Source: Alphaproteobacteria bacterium
GTDB taxonomy: Bacteria > Myxococcota_A > UBA796 > GCA-2862545
DNA: 64,000 nucleotides
Direction of reading: 5' to 3'
NCBI GenBank assembly: GCA_020632925.1
Contig: JACKER010000033.1
Location: 7,818 to 71,817, forward strand
Below, piece by piece: positions 24,480 through 33,234 of this stretch (position 1 is its first letter; the number at the start of each line of letters is the position of its first letter). The notes under the pieces were generated by a model, which saw only the letters and a list, made by a program, of their open reading frames with translations, was not told the DNA's origin and ran no database searches. Both the position numbers and the translations under genes were made by a program.

Positions 24480-26294
24480 ATGTGGATCCTCGCCCTCCGG
24501 ACCTCCGCCGCCGCGACCCTCACCGTGGGCGGGGGCGGCGACTACGCGAACGTGAAGGACGCCGTCGAGGCCGCTGGGCCCCGCGATCGCATCGAGGTCT
24601 CGAGCGGGACGTACACGGGCGCCTTCGCGGTCACCGACGACCTCACGATCGTCGCGGTCGACGGTCCGGGGACGGTGACCCTGCGGGGTGGCCAGGTGCC
24701 CGCGGGGTACGGGGTGATCGGCGTGTTCTACGGTGCCTCGCTGACGCTCGAGGGCATCGCCTTCGACGGGCAGGACCGCCTCCGCGCGGTGTGGGTGGAG
24801 GGCGCGTCGCTGCACGCCTCCGACCTGTCCATGGTCCGCCCGATGGACGGGTACGACAACGACGATGGCGGCGTGATCGTCGGCATCTATGGCAGCACGA
24901 TCGTGCTCGACGACCCGGTGCTCACCGAGCCCGCCGAGGGCGTCGACGACGGAGGCTACGTCTATGTGGACGGTGGCACCCTCGAGGTGCACGGCGGACG
25001 CTTCGAGGGTGGGGAGGCCTGGTACGGGGACGGAGGCGCCATCTCCGCCCGAGACGCCACCGTGCTCCTCGACGGGGTGACCTTCGTGGGCAACGCGGTC
25101 GCCGAGGACGGGGGCGCCGTCGAGCTGCTCTATTGCGACGTCGTCGTCACGGACTGCGTGTTCCTGGACAACATCGCCGGCGAGTATCCCTACGACAGCT
25201 ACGACGGCATCGGTGGCGCGGGCAGCCTGCTCGACTGCGACGACGCGCTGCTCGAGCGCAACGTCTACCAGGGGAACAGCGCGCGCGCCGGCGGCTCGCT
25301 GTTCCTCGACGACACCGATCGGCTCGTGCTCCGCGACGAGGACCACTACGACAACACGGCCGACGGCGTCGGCGGGGCGGTGGCCGTCTGGGACGCCTCC
25401 GACGTGCTGGTCGACCGCGGGCGCTTCGAGCGAAACGTCGCGGGGGACGACGAAGGCGGTGGCATCTGGTTCCACTACACCGCGGGCACCGAGGTCCGCG
25501 GGTCCTTCTTCTGCGACAACGACGGCCGCTGGGGCGGCGGGCTCGACTGGGGCGAGAGCTACGCGTTCTCGCTCCACCACTCCATCGTGGTGGGCTCGAC
25601 GTCCAGCGAGGAGGGCTCGGCCCTCGAGATCTACGATGCCGAAGGCGAGATCGAGCACGTCGCGCTGCTCGGCAACGGTCCGAGCGAGGTGCTCGCGACC
25701 TGGAGCGCCTCGGTCCTGATGCACGACAGCCTGGTCGGCTGGTCGCTCGACGACGTGTACGGTGGATACGGCGACGTCACCGAGCACCACGACGCGTGGT
25801 GGGAGAACTCGCGCGGCGATCCACCGGACACGACCGATGGAGTGTTCGCGGACCCCGTGCTCGGCGACTGGGGGCTCGGCCGCTGCTCGGGCGACTTCCG
25901 GCCGCTCCTGGGTGGACCGCTGACGGACGCCGGCTCGGACGCCGACGCGGACAGCTCGCCCGGCGACATCGGGCCGTACGGCGGGCAGGACTGGGACGCG
26001 CTGGACATCGACCGCGACGGCACCCCGGGCCGCACGGACTGCGACGACTTCGATCCGGACGTGGGCCCCTGCGACGTGCCCACGGACAGCGCGGACCCCA
26101 CACCCACCGACACCGCGGACCCGACGACCCCGGACACCGCCGACCCCGCCGGCGACGATGACGACGACGATGGTCCGGGGCGGGTGCAGGAGCTCCCCCC
26201 GATCTTCTTCTGCGCGACGGGTCCCGCGTCGCCCACGCTCCCCGGCCTGCTCCTCCTGCCGCTGCTCCTCGTGCGTCGTCAGCGCAGGCGGTAG
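24480..26294 (+). CDS. beta-helix surface protein with MYXO-CTERM-like tail
   Basis: A 604-residue paralogue of the divergent gene. MWILALRTSAAATLTVGGGG matches its partner, and both continue into GGGDY/F-x-x-I/V-x-DAV, then a GTYTGAF/GTYTDPL turn. Right-handed beta-helix repeats follow (VTDCVFLDNIAGEYPYD, LLERNVYQGNSARAGGSL). Then come a DRDGTPGRTDCDDFDPDVG segment like half a MopE repeat, a Thr/Asp/Pro spacer (DTADPTTPDTADP), and a tail with FFCATG, a Leu-rich stretch and RRQRRR. The stop lies inside the converging STAND gene, overlapping by 16 bases. Surface display is inferred. Confidence 0.9.
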   Translation: MWILALRTSAAATLTVGGGGDYANVKDAVEAAGPRDRIEVSSGTYTGAFAVTDDLTIVAVDGPGTVTLRGGQVPAGYGVIGVFYGASLTLEGIAFDGQDRLRAVWVEGASLHASDLSMVRPMDGYDNDDGGVIVGIYGSTIVLDDPVLTEPAEGVDDGGYVYVDGGTLEVHGGRFEGGEAWYGDGGAISARDATVLLDGVTFVGNAVAEDGGAVELLYCDVVVTDCVFLDNIAGEYPYDSYDGIGGAGSLLDCDDALLERNVYQGNSARAGGSLFLDDTDRLVLRDEDHYDNTADGVGGAVAVWDASDVLVDRGRFERNVAGDDEGGGIWFHYTAGTEVRGSFFCDNDGRWGGGLDWGESYAFSLHHSIVVGSTSSEEGSALEIYDAEGEIEHVALLGNGPSEVLATWSASVLMHDSLVGWSLDDVYGGYGDVTEHHDAWWENSRGDPPDTTDGVFADPVLGDWGLGRCSGDFRPLLGGPLTDAGSDADADSSPGDIGPYGGQDWDALDIDRDGTPGRTDCDDFDPDVGPCDVPTDSADPTPTDTADPTTPDTADPAGDDDDDDGPGRVQELPPIFFCATGPASPTLPGLLLLPLLLVRRQRRR

Positions 26295-28729
26295 CCGTCG
26301 GCGGTGGTGACCAGGTGGTCCCCCAAACCGAGCTTTCGCAGGCCCCAGATGGCGGAGCGCAGGCGCCGGAGCCCGGAGTCGCCGACGAGCCTCTCGTCCG
26401 GCCAGGTCGTCGCCACCAGATCGGCTGCCGCCACCGGCCGGTCCGTCCGATGCAGGGCTGCGAGCACGGCGGCGAGGACAGGGCGCCCCGACAGGTCCAC
26501 GCGACCCGTGCCCGGCGTCTCGAACCAGCTGCCATCGGGCGCCACCTGCAGGGCGTCCGGGCGGCGGGTCAGGCGCAACACCGAGCGCACCAGCGGGTTC
26601 TCGAGGTCGAGCGGCTCCTCGGGCTCGCCCAGCTCGAGCGCCACGCGGACGGCGTGCGTGAGCTCCGATCGGGTGGGGCGGGTCGCGAGCCGGCGCGTCC
26701 GTTCGAGGTCCCCCGTCGCCCGCGCGCACAGGGCGCGCAGCCCGTCCGTGCAGTCGGCCAGCGGCGTGAGAGACTCGAACGCCACGGCGAGTCGCTCCGC
26801 GAGCTCTGACGCCTCCGCTGGTCGACCGGCCTCCAGCAGCGCCAACACGAGTGGCACCGAGGTCCGGTCGGCCTGCGCGCCCTGGCCCGCCGCACGGCAC
26901 ACTTCGGCCCCCTCATGGAGGGACGCGACCGCACGATCCGCATGCCCCTGGTCGAGCAGCAGGTAGCCGACGGTCTCGAGGCCGTAGCCCTCGAACCGCG
27001 CTGGTCCGAGCTCTCGGGCCAGCCCCACCACCCGCAGCGCCTCGTCCAGCGTCGCCGAGCCCAGGGCGACCTCCGTGCGCACCAGGACCGCCGCCGCGGA
27101 CAGCTCGGTCGAGGGATCCCCCATGCGTCGCCCGAGGCGGACCACCTCGCTCAGCGCCTCCACGGCAGCCCGTCGGTCGCCGCGCGCGAGGTGGATGTTG
27201 GCCAGCACGGTGGTCGCCCTGCTCGCGAGCCGCTCGTGCCCCGCCGCCTGCAGCGCGTCCCTCGCCTCCCGCGCCAGGCGCTCGGCAGCGTCCACCCCAT
27301 CGGAGCGGAGTTTGATCATCGCGAGATCCGACGCGGCGTCGGCTCCGATCGCCGGGTCGGCGCTGGTCCGTGCCTCCTCCAGGTCCTGGCGCGAGAGCTC
27401 GAGCTGTCCGTTCTCCGTCCGCAGCACACCCCGCACGCGCACCATGCGCAGGCGAGCCTCTCCGTCGAGCGCGCGACACAACCCGTCGACCACGCTCAGC
27501 ACCTGCTCCAGGGGCTGCGCGAACACGAGCGGCCAGGAGGCGGCGATGACGTCGGCCCGCAGCGCCGCCGGGAGCTCCTCGTCGGCCAACACGGCCCGGA
27601 AGTCCGCGCCGAGCTCGCGCTGGCCGGCCTCGGGCGTGGCGCGGAGGGTGGTCGCCAGCCAGCGCGCATGGCGGGCACGCAGCGCCGGCGTGGGCTCGGG
27701 CAGCGCGTCCCGCACCACGCCCCACAGCTCGTGCAGCGCCCTCGGCCCGGCATGGGTCCGCAGGAGCGAGGTCCGCCGCAGCCCGCGCAGGGCAGCGAGC
27801 GTCTGCGGCGCCGGGCGGTCGCACACGGCCTCGGCGGCGGCGACGTCGAAGCGGCCCTGGAAGACGGCGAGCGAGGTCAGCACCGCCCGCTCGTCCTCCG
27901 TGCAGCCCTCGAGCGCGGCCCCCACGGCCGTTCGGAGGGTCCGGTGGCGCTCGTCCTCTCCGTCCTCACCCACCAGGTCTGCCGACCAGCGCGCGATCAG
28001 CTCGTCGGGGCCGAGGACCGTCGTCTGCGCGGCCGCCAGCTTCAGCGCGAGCGGGTGCCCCTCCAGCCGCGTGACGAGCGCCGTGACCCGGTCGTCGGGC
28101 CAGCCGGGGGCGGCGTGCTCCAGGAACAGGCGGGCGCCGGCCTCGGGCGAGAGCGGGCCGAGCTCGAACCGCTCGCCGTCCGGCAAGGCGACGTCCCGCG
28201 AGGACGTCGCGACCACGCGGAGGCCGGGGTGGGCGCTCAGCCAGGTCGCCACCTGCTCGAGCACGTCCTCCCGTGGAGGGAGGTGGTCCAGGCCGAGCAC
28301 GCGCACCGTGGACAGCCGGGTCTCCAGACGTCCGAGCGGAACCCCCAGCGTGCGCGCGGTCGCCTCACGGAGCGCCGCGGCGTCCGTCAGCCGCTCGCAG
28401 GCCACGCGGTCGGTCGTGAGCGCTTCCAGCAGGTGGGTCTTGCCGATGCCGGGCACGCCCGTGATCACCACCGCTCGTCGTCGGGCCGACAGCTTCCGCA
28501 CCGCCGCGAGCTCCCGCTCCCGCCCGGGCGCCGTCCGCGCGTCCCCGGCTTCGTCCCTGGGGAGCAGCGACGCCAGGCGGTCGCTGGCGTAGAGCCGGTA
28601 GCCGGACACCGGGTGCCGCACGGCGCGGACCCGGCCCTCGCGGTCCCATCGCCGCAGCGTCGCGGTCGAGACACCCGCCTCCCGGGCGGCTTCGGCGATG
28701 GTCAGCCACCTCGGCACGGCCCGGAACAT
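26279..28729 (-). CDS. STAND-type regulator: MerR HTH, NTPase, TPR, C-terminal winged helix
   Basis: An 816-residue cytosolic regulator with DNA-binding domains at both ends. Residues 8-53 are a MerR-type helix-turn-helix (TIAEAAREAGVSTATLRRWD, then GYRLYASDRL). Residues 70-330 form an NB-ARC/STAND NTPase with P-loop GVPGIGKT at 91-98 and a Walker-B-like VRVLGLDHL near 136. Residues 350-690 are TPR-like helical pairs. The last 70 residues (AADLVATTWPDERL, LRRLRSAIWGLRKLGL, HLVTTADGYRLR) form an OmpR-type winged helix. ATG at 28729 is chosen; a TTG 12 bases upstream is possible. The start region carries a 16-bp dyad consistent with autoregulation. An unusual architecture; ligand unknown. Confidence 0.9.
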   Translation of the reverse strand: MFRAVPRWLTIAEAAREAGVSTATLRRWDREGRVRAVRHPVSGYRLYASDRLASLLPRDEAGDARTAPGRERELAAVRKLSARRRAVVITGVPGIGKTHLLEALTTDRVACERLTDAAALREATARTLGVPLGRLETRLSTVRVLGLDHLPPREDVLEQVATWLSAHPGLRVVATSSRDVALPDGERFELGPLSPEAGARLFLEHAAPGWPDDRVTALVTRLEGHPLALKLAAAQTTVLGPDELIARWSADLVGEDGEDERHRTLRTAVGAALEGCTEDERAVLTSLAVFQGRFDVAAAEAVCDRPAPQTLAALRGLRRTSLLRTHAGPRALHELWGVVRDALPEPTPALRARHARWLATTLRATPEAGQRELGADFRAVLADEELPAALRADVIAASWPLVFAQPLEQVLSVVDGLCRALDGEARLRMVRVRGVLRTENGQLELSRQDLEEARTSADPAIGADAASDLAMIKLRSDGVDAAERLAREARDALQAAGHERLASRATTVLANIHLARGDRRAAVEALSEVVRLGRRMGDPSTELSAAAVLVRTEVALGSATLDEALRVVGLARELGPARFEGYGLETVGYLLLDQGHADRAVASLHEGAEVCRAAGQGAQADRTSVPLVLALLEAGRPAEASELAERLAVAFESLTPLADCTDGLRALCARATGDLERTRRLATRPTRSELTHAVRVALELGEPEEPLDLENPLVRSVLRLTRRPDALQVAPDGSWFETPGTGRVDLSGRPVLAAVLAALHRTDRPVAAADLVATTWPDERLVGDSGLRRLRSAIWGLRKLGLGDHLVTTADGYRLR

Positions 28730-28745
28730 ACCCCTGTACAAGGTT
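28730..28745. promoter_or_regulatory. dyad operator candidate upstream of the STAND regulator
   Basis: ACCCCTGTACAAGGTT is symmetric at 12 of 16 positions around TGTACA and touches the ATG at 28729. Minus-strand TACAGG at 28738-28733 could be the -10 element, so a bound protein would block transcription. MerR-type proteins bind such dyads; self-binding is inference. The rest of the 105-base divergent gap holds GGAGG for the opposite gene. Confidence 0.4.
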
Positions 28746-28823
28746 CGTCACGCGCTGCTTTGACGTCGTTTGAGCTGCCCACCACCCGCCGAGAGCCGTA
28801 GGTGTTCCACGCAACCCGGCCTC

Positions 28824-28828
28824 GGAGG
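28824..28828 (+). promoter_or_regulatory. Shine-Dalgarno that decides the start of 28835
   Basis: GGAGG lies six bases before the GTG at 28835. An in-frame GTG at 28802 has no such site, so the shorter protein is preferred. Confidence 0.6.
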
Positions 28829-28834
28829 CTCCTC

Positions 28835-30481
28835 GTGACGGCATCGACGAACCCATGGACGACGGCGCATCGCAGCAAGCTCAGCGCCGTCGTGCACCCC
28901 AACCCCAAGGATCCAGCGGACTTCGTTCCGTCGGCCGACGTCGCCTGGGGACGCACCGGCTTCGGCCCGGCGCCCACGAGCTGGACGCCCGAGCTGGACG
29001 CCGAGCTGCTCGAGCGCGCGTGGAACGCCGCCACCGACGTGGTCACGCCGCTCGTCGACCACCTGGTGGCGACCCGAGGGCTGGAGGAGGCGCTGACCGT
29101 GGTGGCGCGGCACCGGGACCCCGAGCGCCAGTTCCTCGACTTCGGGTGGTTCCGCAAGCACCTGTACGCGGCGGACGAGGCCACCTTCACGCGTGCACGA
29201 GACTGGATGCTCCAGGGCTGGGAGTCGTGCGAGTTCGGGACCCGGGTGCGGCGGGCGTTCACGTTGAGCCGCGACCCGAGCCTGGCGCGTGGCCTGGTCG
29301 ATCCGATGCCCGAGCTGCCCCACCTGTCCGGTGAGCTGCTGATCGCCGTGGGCGATCCCGCCCTCGCGGCGCGCGTCCTCGCGGCGTCGAAGGGCAAGGT
29401 GTGGTCGTTCGCTCCGGCCTTCGATCTGGTCGAGGCCTACGGGGCGGACGCCGCGCCGCTGCTGACGGCGATCCTCGAGCGCTACGAGGGGAAGGCGGCC
29501 CATCGCAAGCCCATCGAGCAGGCGCTCCGGCTGGCCTCGTCGATGGGGGATGCGTCGTCGTCGGTGCCCGTCGTCCGCGCCCCCGCAGGCCCCGTCCTCC
29601 CCGAGGAGGCCGTCTACGAGGGGGTGTATGCGGTGGTCGCCGGCCACTTCTCGCTGCCCGACGACCTGATCCGGGTCCGCCTGAACGCCCGGAGGGTCTG
29701 GAACGCGGCCAAGACGCCGACAGCGAGGACCCATGCCTACTTCGAAGGGCAGGGTGCCAAGGCGGAGCTCCGCGCGAAGGCTGAGAAGCACGGGGTCCCG
29801 GTCTTCGGTCAGGCCGAGCTGGAGACGCTGATCGCCAGCCCGCTGTTCCACTACCGCGAGCGGATCACCGGTACGATCCGCGAGAAGCTGTCCTCCCCGA
29901 CCACGAACGTGACGACCTGGTTCGTCGGCGATCCGGCGACCGAGGCCCAGCTCGCGGCGGCCGAGGCGGCGTTCGGCGTGCCCCTCGATCCGGCGCTGCG
30001 CGCCCTCTACGCCCAGTGCGACGGCGTGCAGCTGCGGTCCGACCGCGCCAGGAGCAAGAAGCAGACGCTCGACCCCATCCGCCGCTCCTGGGGTGAGGTG
30101 GGCTCCTCGTACGACGGTGAGCTCGGGAAGGGGAGCTCCGCGGTGATCTCGCTGCTCCCCCTCGCCGACGTCCTCGCCAGCCGCAGCTTCTTCGGTGACC
30201 CCACGGACGGTCGGGGGCGCAAGGTGAAGCTCGGGCGCCGCCAGGTGGATCTCGAGCGCTTCCTCGAGAGTGCCTGGCTCTTCGACTACTGGTACGACTA
30301 CTACCCGGTCGCGCTCTGGGTCGACCGCGAGAACGGCGAGTACCGCGTGGTGTTCGGCGACGACCACGGCGCTTGCTGGGACGACCCCAACGTCACGTCC
30401 GTCGAGGCCTACCTCGAGAGCCTGCCGTTGACCTGCATCGACCGCGAACACGGCAAGCGCCGCTTCCAGCGCAACACCTGA
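28835..30481 (+). CDS. BRCT-like plus SUKH (SMI1/KNR4) protein
   Basis: A 548-residue cytosolic protein. The N-terminal 245 residues are mostly helical and unassigned. Around residues 265-335 is a BRCT-like segment (THAYFEGQGAKAELRAKAEK then GVPVFGQAELETLI). Residues 370-545 carry a SUKH domain (LAAAEAAFGVPLDPALRALY then QCDGVQL, and a late YPVALWVDRENGEYRVVFGD strand pair). SUKH proteins include many immunity proteins of polymorphic toxin systems, but no toxin is recognisable next door, and large SUKH proteins also occur as general binding modules. It is divergent from the two-headed STAND regulator, which may control it. Domain order is read by eye; the BRCT call is moderate. Confidence 0.8.
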   Translation: MTASTNPWTTAHRSKLSAVVHPNPKDPADFVPSADVAWGRTGFGPAPTSWTPELDAELLERAWNAATDVVTPLVDHLVATRGLEEALTVVARHRDPERQFLDFGWFRKHLYAADEATFTRARDWMLQGWESCEFGTRVRRAFTLSRDPSLARGLVDPMPELPHLSGELLIAVGDPALAARVLAASKGKVWSFAPAFDLVEAYGADAAPLLTAILERYEGKAAHRKPIEQALRLASSMGDASSSVPVVRAPAGPVLPEEAVYEGVYAVVAGHFSLPDDLIRVRLNARRVWNAAKTPTARTHAYFEGQGAKAELRAKAEKHGVPVFGQAELETLIASPLFHYRERITGTIREKLSSPTTNVTTWFVGDPATEAQLAAAEAAFGVPLDPALRALYAQCDGVQLRSDRARSKKQTLDPIRRSWGEVGSSYDGELGKGSSAVISLLPLADVLASRSFFGDPTDGRGRKVKLGRRQVDLERFLESAWLFDYWYDYYPVALWVDRENGEYRVVFGDDHGACWDDPNVTSVEAYLESLPLTCIDREHGKRRFQRNT

Positions 30482-30497
30482 TCTGGAGACTCGACCC

Positions 30498-31988
30498 ATG
30501 ACAACCTTGCTCCTCCTCGCGCTCGGGATGGCCCACGCGCGCACCGAACCCACGCTCGTCGTCCCCGATCTCGCGGTCGGTAGCGGCGTCGTCGTCCACT
30601 TCTACGGCGGGCTGCCCGGCGAGACCGCGTACCTCGCTGGCGGCACCGGCCTCGGCGCGGGTCCGTGTCCGCCTGCCCTCGGGGGGCAGTGCCTCGATCT
30701 GCTCGGCGCGCGCCTGGTCGGCACGGCCGTGACCGACGCCGACGGGCACGCCACCTTCCTCGTCCAGGTGCCCGCCGCGGCCACTCCCGGGACCCCGGTG
30801 GCGCTCCAGGTGGCGGTGCCGCGCGGGGTCGGTGGCGCGGACTCCCTGCTCACCGACGCCCACGCGACCTCGCTCCGCGCTGGGGGCACCTGGTACGACG
30901 ATGTCGACGGCGACGGCTTCGGCGACCCGGCGACCGGCGTGGTCCAGGCCCAGGCGCCAGCCGGGACCGTGGGCAACGGCGCGGACTGCGACGACGCCGC
31001 TCCCACGACGCACCCCGGGGCGCCCGAGATCCTGGGGGACAGCATCGATCAGGACTGCGACGGCGACACCGTGCCGCGCATCGACTGCGTCGGCGTCCCC
31101 GTCCCCGGCGCCTACGCGACCGTCCAGGGCGCGGTGGACGCGCTGCGGACCGTCGGAGGGACGATCTGCGTGGGGGAGGGCACCTTCACGGGCGGGCTGG
31201 TCGTCGACGCGACCACCACCTCGCCGCTCGAGATCGTCGGCGTCTCTCGTGAACACACGCAGATCTCGGGTCTGGTCGACATCCGCGGCCGCACCGACAC
31301 CCTGGTGCGCCTGCGGGGCATGACGCTGCCCGACGGGGTGCTCGTCCGGCACGGCCTGTTCTCGCTCGAGGACCTCACCGTCCGCTCCTCCTCGGGATCC
31401 GCCATCGACGTCCACTACCAGCAGATCGGGGGCTCGACGGTCGATCTGACGGTCGACCGGTGCGACCTGGACGGCCGCTCCTACGGGGTCAGCGTCTCCA
31501 CGAACTTCTCCTGGCCCAACAACGTGCACCTCGAGGTGCGCAACAGCGTCGTGTCCGGCGTCTCCGGGGGCGTGCGCTTCTACGCCAACGACTGGAACCG
31601 TGACCTGACCGTCGGCGTGTATGGCTCCACCCTGGTGGGGAGCGGTGCCGGGCGCGGGTTCGTGGTCGAGGGCCCCTACGGTGCCGACGTCTCCTACGCG
31701 AACAACCTGATCACGGGCTTCACCACGGGCACCGAGATCGCGTCGCCCAACGCGGTGACGAACAGCGGTGACAACGCCTACTGGGACAACGGCGCCGCGT
31801 TCGGTCAGTCCGCCATCCCGCAGCCGGGCGACGTGTTCTCGGACTGCGCCCTGGATGGCCTGTGGCCGCCGTCGCCCGCGCCCGGCACGGCCTGCATCGA
31901 CGCTGGCCGCACCGCCCCGGGGTCCGACCAGGACTTTTGGGGGCGCCCCCGCGTGGACGGACCCGACATCGGCGCCGTCGAGTGGTGA
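30498..31988 (+). CDS. secreted beta-helix protein with GPCP/LGG domain and MopE-like repeat
   Basis: A 496-residue exported protein. Signal MTTLLLLALGMAHA is 14 residues long without Lys or Arg. Residues 20-125 contain the GPCP...LGGQCLDL, VTDADGHATFLVQVP, LQVAVPRGVGGADS domain also found in the FG-GAP lipoprotein at 1522. A VDGDGFGDP loop and one MopE-like repeat (DCDDAAPTTHPGAPEI then DQDCDGD) follow near 130-190, then a right-handed beta-helix (IEIVGVS-type turns, RNSVVSGVSGG, GSTLVGSGAGRG) to the end, closing with DIGAVEW. There is no MYXO-CTERM tail, so it is probably released. It lies 16 bases after the SUKH gene. Confidence 0.88.
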   Translation: MTTLLLLALGMAHARTEPTLVVPDLAVGSGVVVHFYGGLPGETAYLAGGTGLGAGPCPPALGGQCLDLLGARLVGTAVTDADGHATFLVQVPAAATPGTPVALQVAVPRGVGGADSLLTDAHATSLRAGGTWYDDVDGDGFGDPATGVVQAQAPAGTVGNGADCDDAAPTTHPGAPEILGDSIDQDCDGDTVPRIDCVGVPVPGAYATVQGAVDALRTVGGTICVGEGTFTGGLVVDATTTSPLEIVGVSREHTQISGLVDIRGRTDTLVRLRGMTLPDGVLVRHGLFSLEDLTVRSSSGSAIDVHYQQIGGSTVDLTVDRCDLDGRSYGVSVSTNFSWPNNVHLEVRNSVVSGVSGGVRFYANDWNRDLTVGVYGSTLVGSGAGRGFVVEGPYGADVSYANNLITGFTTGTEIASPNAVTNSGDNAYWDNGAAFGQSAIPQPGDVFSDCALDGLWPPSPAPGTACIDAGRTAPGSDQDFWGRPRVDGPDIGAVEW

Positions 31989-32057
31989 TTCAGGTCACTC
32001 CGGCCGATTCCCGAGCGTGGCAAGATGGGTATAGGGGTCTGATGGTGGGGTGATCGG

Positions 32058-32447
32058 GTGTGGTGTCTGGTGACGATGGCTTCTGCGTTGGCCGAGCCCG
32101 TGGCGGTGGAGCCCGTGCCCACCACACCGACGCTGGAGATGGAGCCGAGGAACGGCACGGGGCGGTTGATCACGGCGGCGACCTTCACCGGGGTCGGCGC
32201 TCTCTCGGTGGCCGCCATCTCGATGTGCATGGCCGATTGGTACTCGGCCGGTGGCCAGGAGGAGGACGTGCCCATCTGTGTCGCCACCTTCACCGCCAAC
32301 ACGGCGGTCGGGTTCGGTGTGGGCCTCCCGCTCTTCGTGAGCGGTGCGCACCGGAAGGCCGAGTGGAGGCGATGGCGTGACGAGCACGCGGTGGCCATGG
32401 GGATCGATCCCCTGGGTCGCGGACTCGTCGTCTCGGGTCGGTTCTGA
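32058..32447 (+). CDS. small exported or membrane protein, unknown
   Basis: A 129-residue protein. GTG at 32058 gives MWCLVTMASALAEPVAVEP, a 12-residue signal-like start ending in ALA. Two hydrophobic segments follow (about 38-58 and 75-97) around a loop with two cysteines, then a basic KAEWRRWRDEH cytoplasmic-type tail. I recognise no family; it resembles small two-helix envelope proteins. TATAGG at 32030-32035, 22 bases upstream, may be its -10 element. It stands alone between the beta-helix gene and the synthase-like gene, 43 bases from the latter. Confidence 0.7.
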   Translation: MWCLVTMASALAEPVAVEPVPTTPTLEMEPRNGTGRLITAATFTGVGALSVAAISMCMADWYSAGGQEEDVPICVATFTANTAVGFGVGLPLFVSGAHRKAEWRRWRDEHAVAMGIDPLGRGLVVSGRF

Positions 32448-32490
32448 CGCTCGCGCTTGCGCGGGGCGTGAGGCTGGTCCATTCTGCCGT

Positions 32491-33234
32491 ATGCTCCCGA
32501 GGATCGAGCCCCCCGATCCAGCGCACACAGGCGTGCCCGACGTCGTGGTCGGGGCGTTCCACGAGCGGTGCAGCGCGGCGCCCGTCCTGCGCTGGTGCCT
32601 CCCGGAGGATGGGCTGCGTACCTTCGCGGCCGCCTGGGTCTACTTCCGCTGGGCCGACGACCTCGTGGACGCCCCCGACCGCGATCCGGCCGAGGTGCGG
32701 CGCTTCGTGGCCGACCAGGCGGCGCTGCTGGCGGGTGCGCGCGACGCCGCTCGCCTCGAGGAGGAGGCGCTGGTGGCCTGCCTGGCGGATCCTGTCCGCG
32801 GCCCGGCCATGCGGACCGCCTGCGCCAGGATGCTCGAGGCCCTGCGCTTCGACGCCCATCGGCCCCCGCGCTCCCTTGCGCCCGAGCTGGAGGCGCAGAT
32901 CGCCCGCATCGGCGACGCGTACGCCACGGCGCTCTGGGCCTGCGCGCACGAAGGCCGCGCGCCGACCGACGTGCCCGCCGCTGCCTGCGCGCTCGCCCGC
33001 GCCGCGACCGCCGCCCACCAGGTCCGCGACCTGCACCTCGACCTGCGGCTCGGCTACGACAACGTCCCCGAAGGCGAGGAGCGTGGCCCCACCTGGGTCG
33101 CTGCGCGGAAGGTGGAGGTGGACGCGCGCTTCGCCCGCTGGCTGCCCGGCCTGCGTGGCCTCTCCTGGCGCCCGCGCTGGGCCTTCCGCCTGCTCGCCTG
33201 GAAGTACCGCGTCGCGCTGTGGAGGGCGGCGTGA
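32491..33234 (+). CDS. squalene/phytoene synthase-like protein
   Basis: A 247-residue all-helical protein with both Asp motifs of trans-isoprenyl head-to-head synthases: VYFRWADDLVDAPDRD at residues 50-65 and HQVRDLHLDLRLGYDNVP near 178-195. It is shorter than typical enzymes (about 280-350). The helices after the second motif are basic and tryptophan-rich (WLPGLRGLSWRPRW), suiting membrane-surface contact. It would condense two prenyl diphosphates; product unknown. ATG at 32491 has no Shine-Dalgarno but CATTCT five bases upstream. Its TGA overlaps the next GTG. The partner is a DUF5685-like protein that itself has Asp-rich helices. Confidence 0.8.
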   Translation: MLPRIEPPDPAHTGVPDVVVGAFHERCSAAPVLRWCLPEDGLRTFAAAWVYFRWADDLVDAPDRDPAEVRRFVADQAALLAGARDAARLEEEALVACLADPVRGPAMRTACARMLEALRFDAHRPPRSLAPELEAQIARIGDAYATALWACAHEGRAPTDVPAAACALARAATAAHQVRDLHLDLRLGYDNVPEGEERGPTWVAARKVEVDARFARWLPGLRGLSWRPRWAFRLLAWKYRVALWRAA

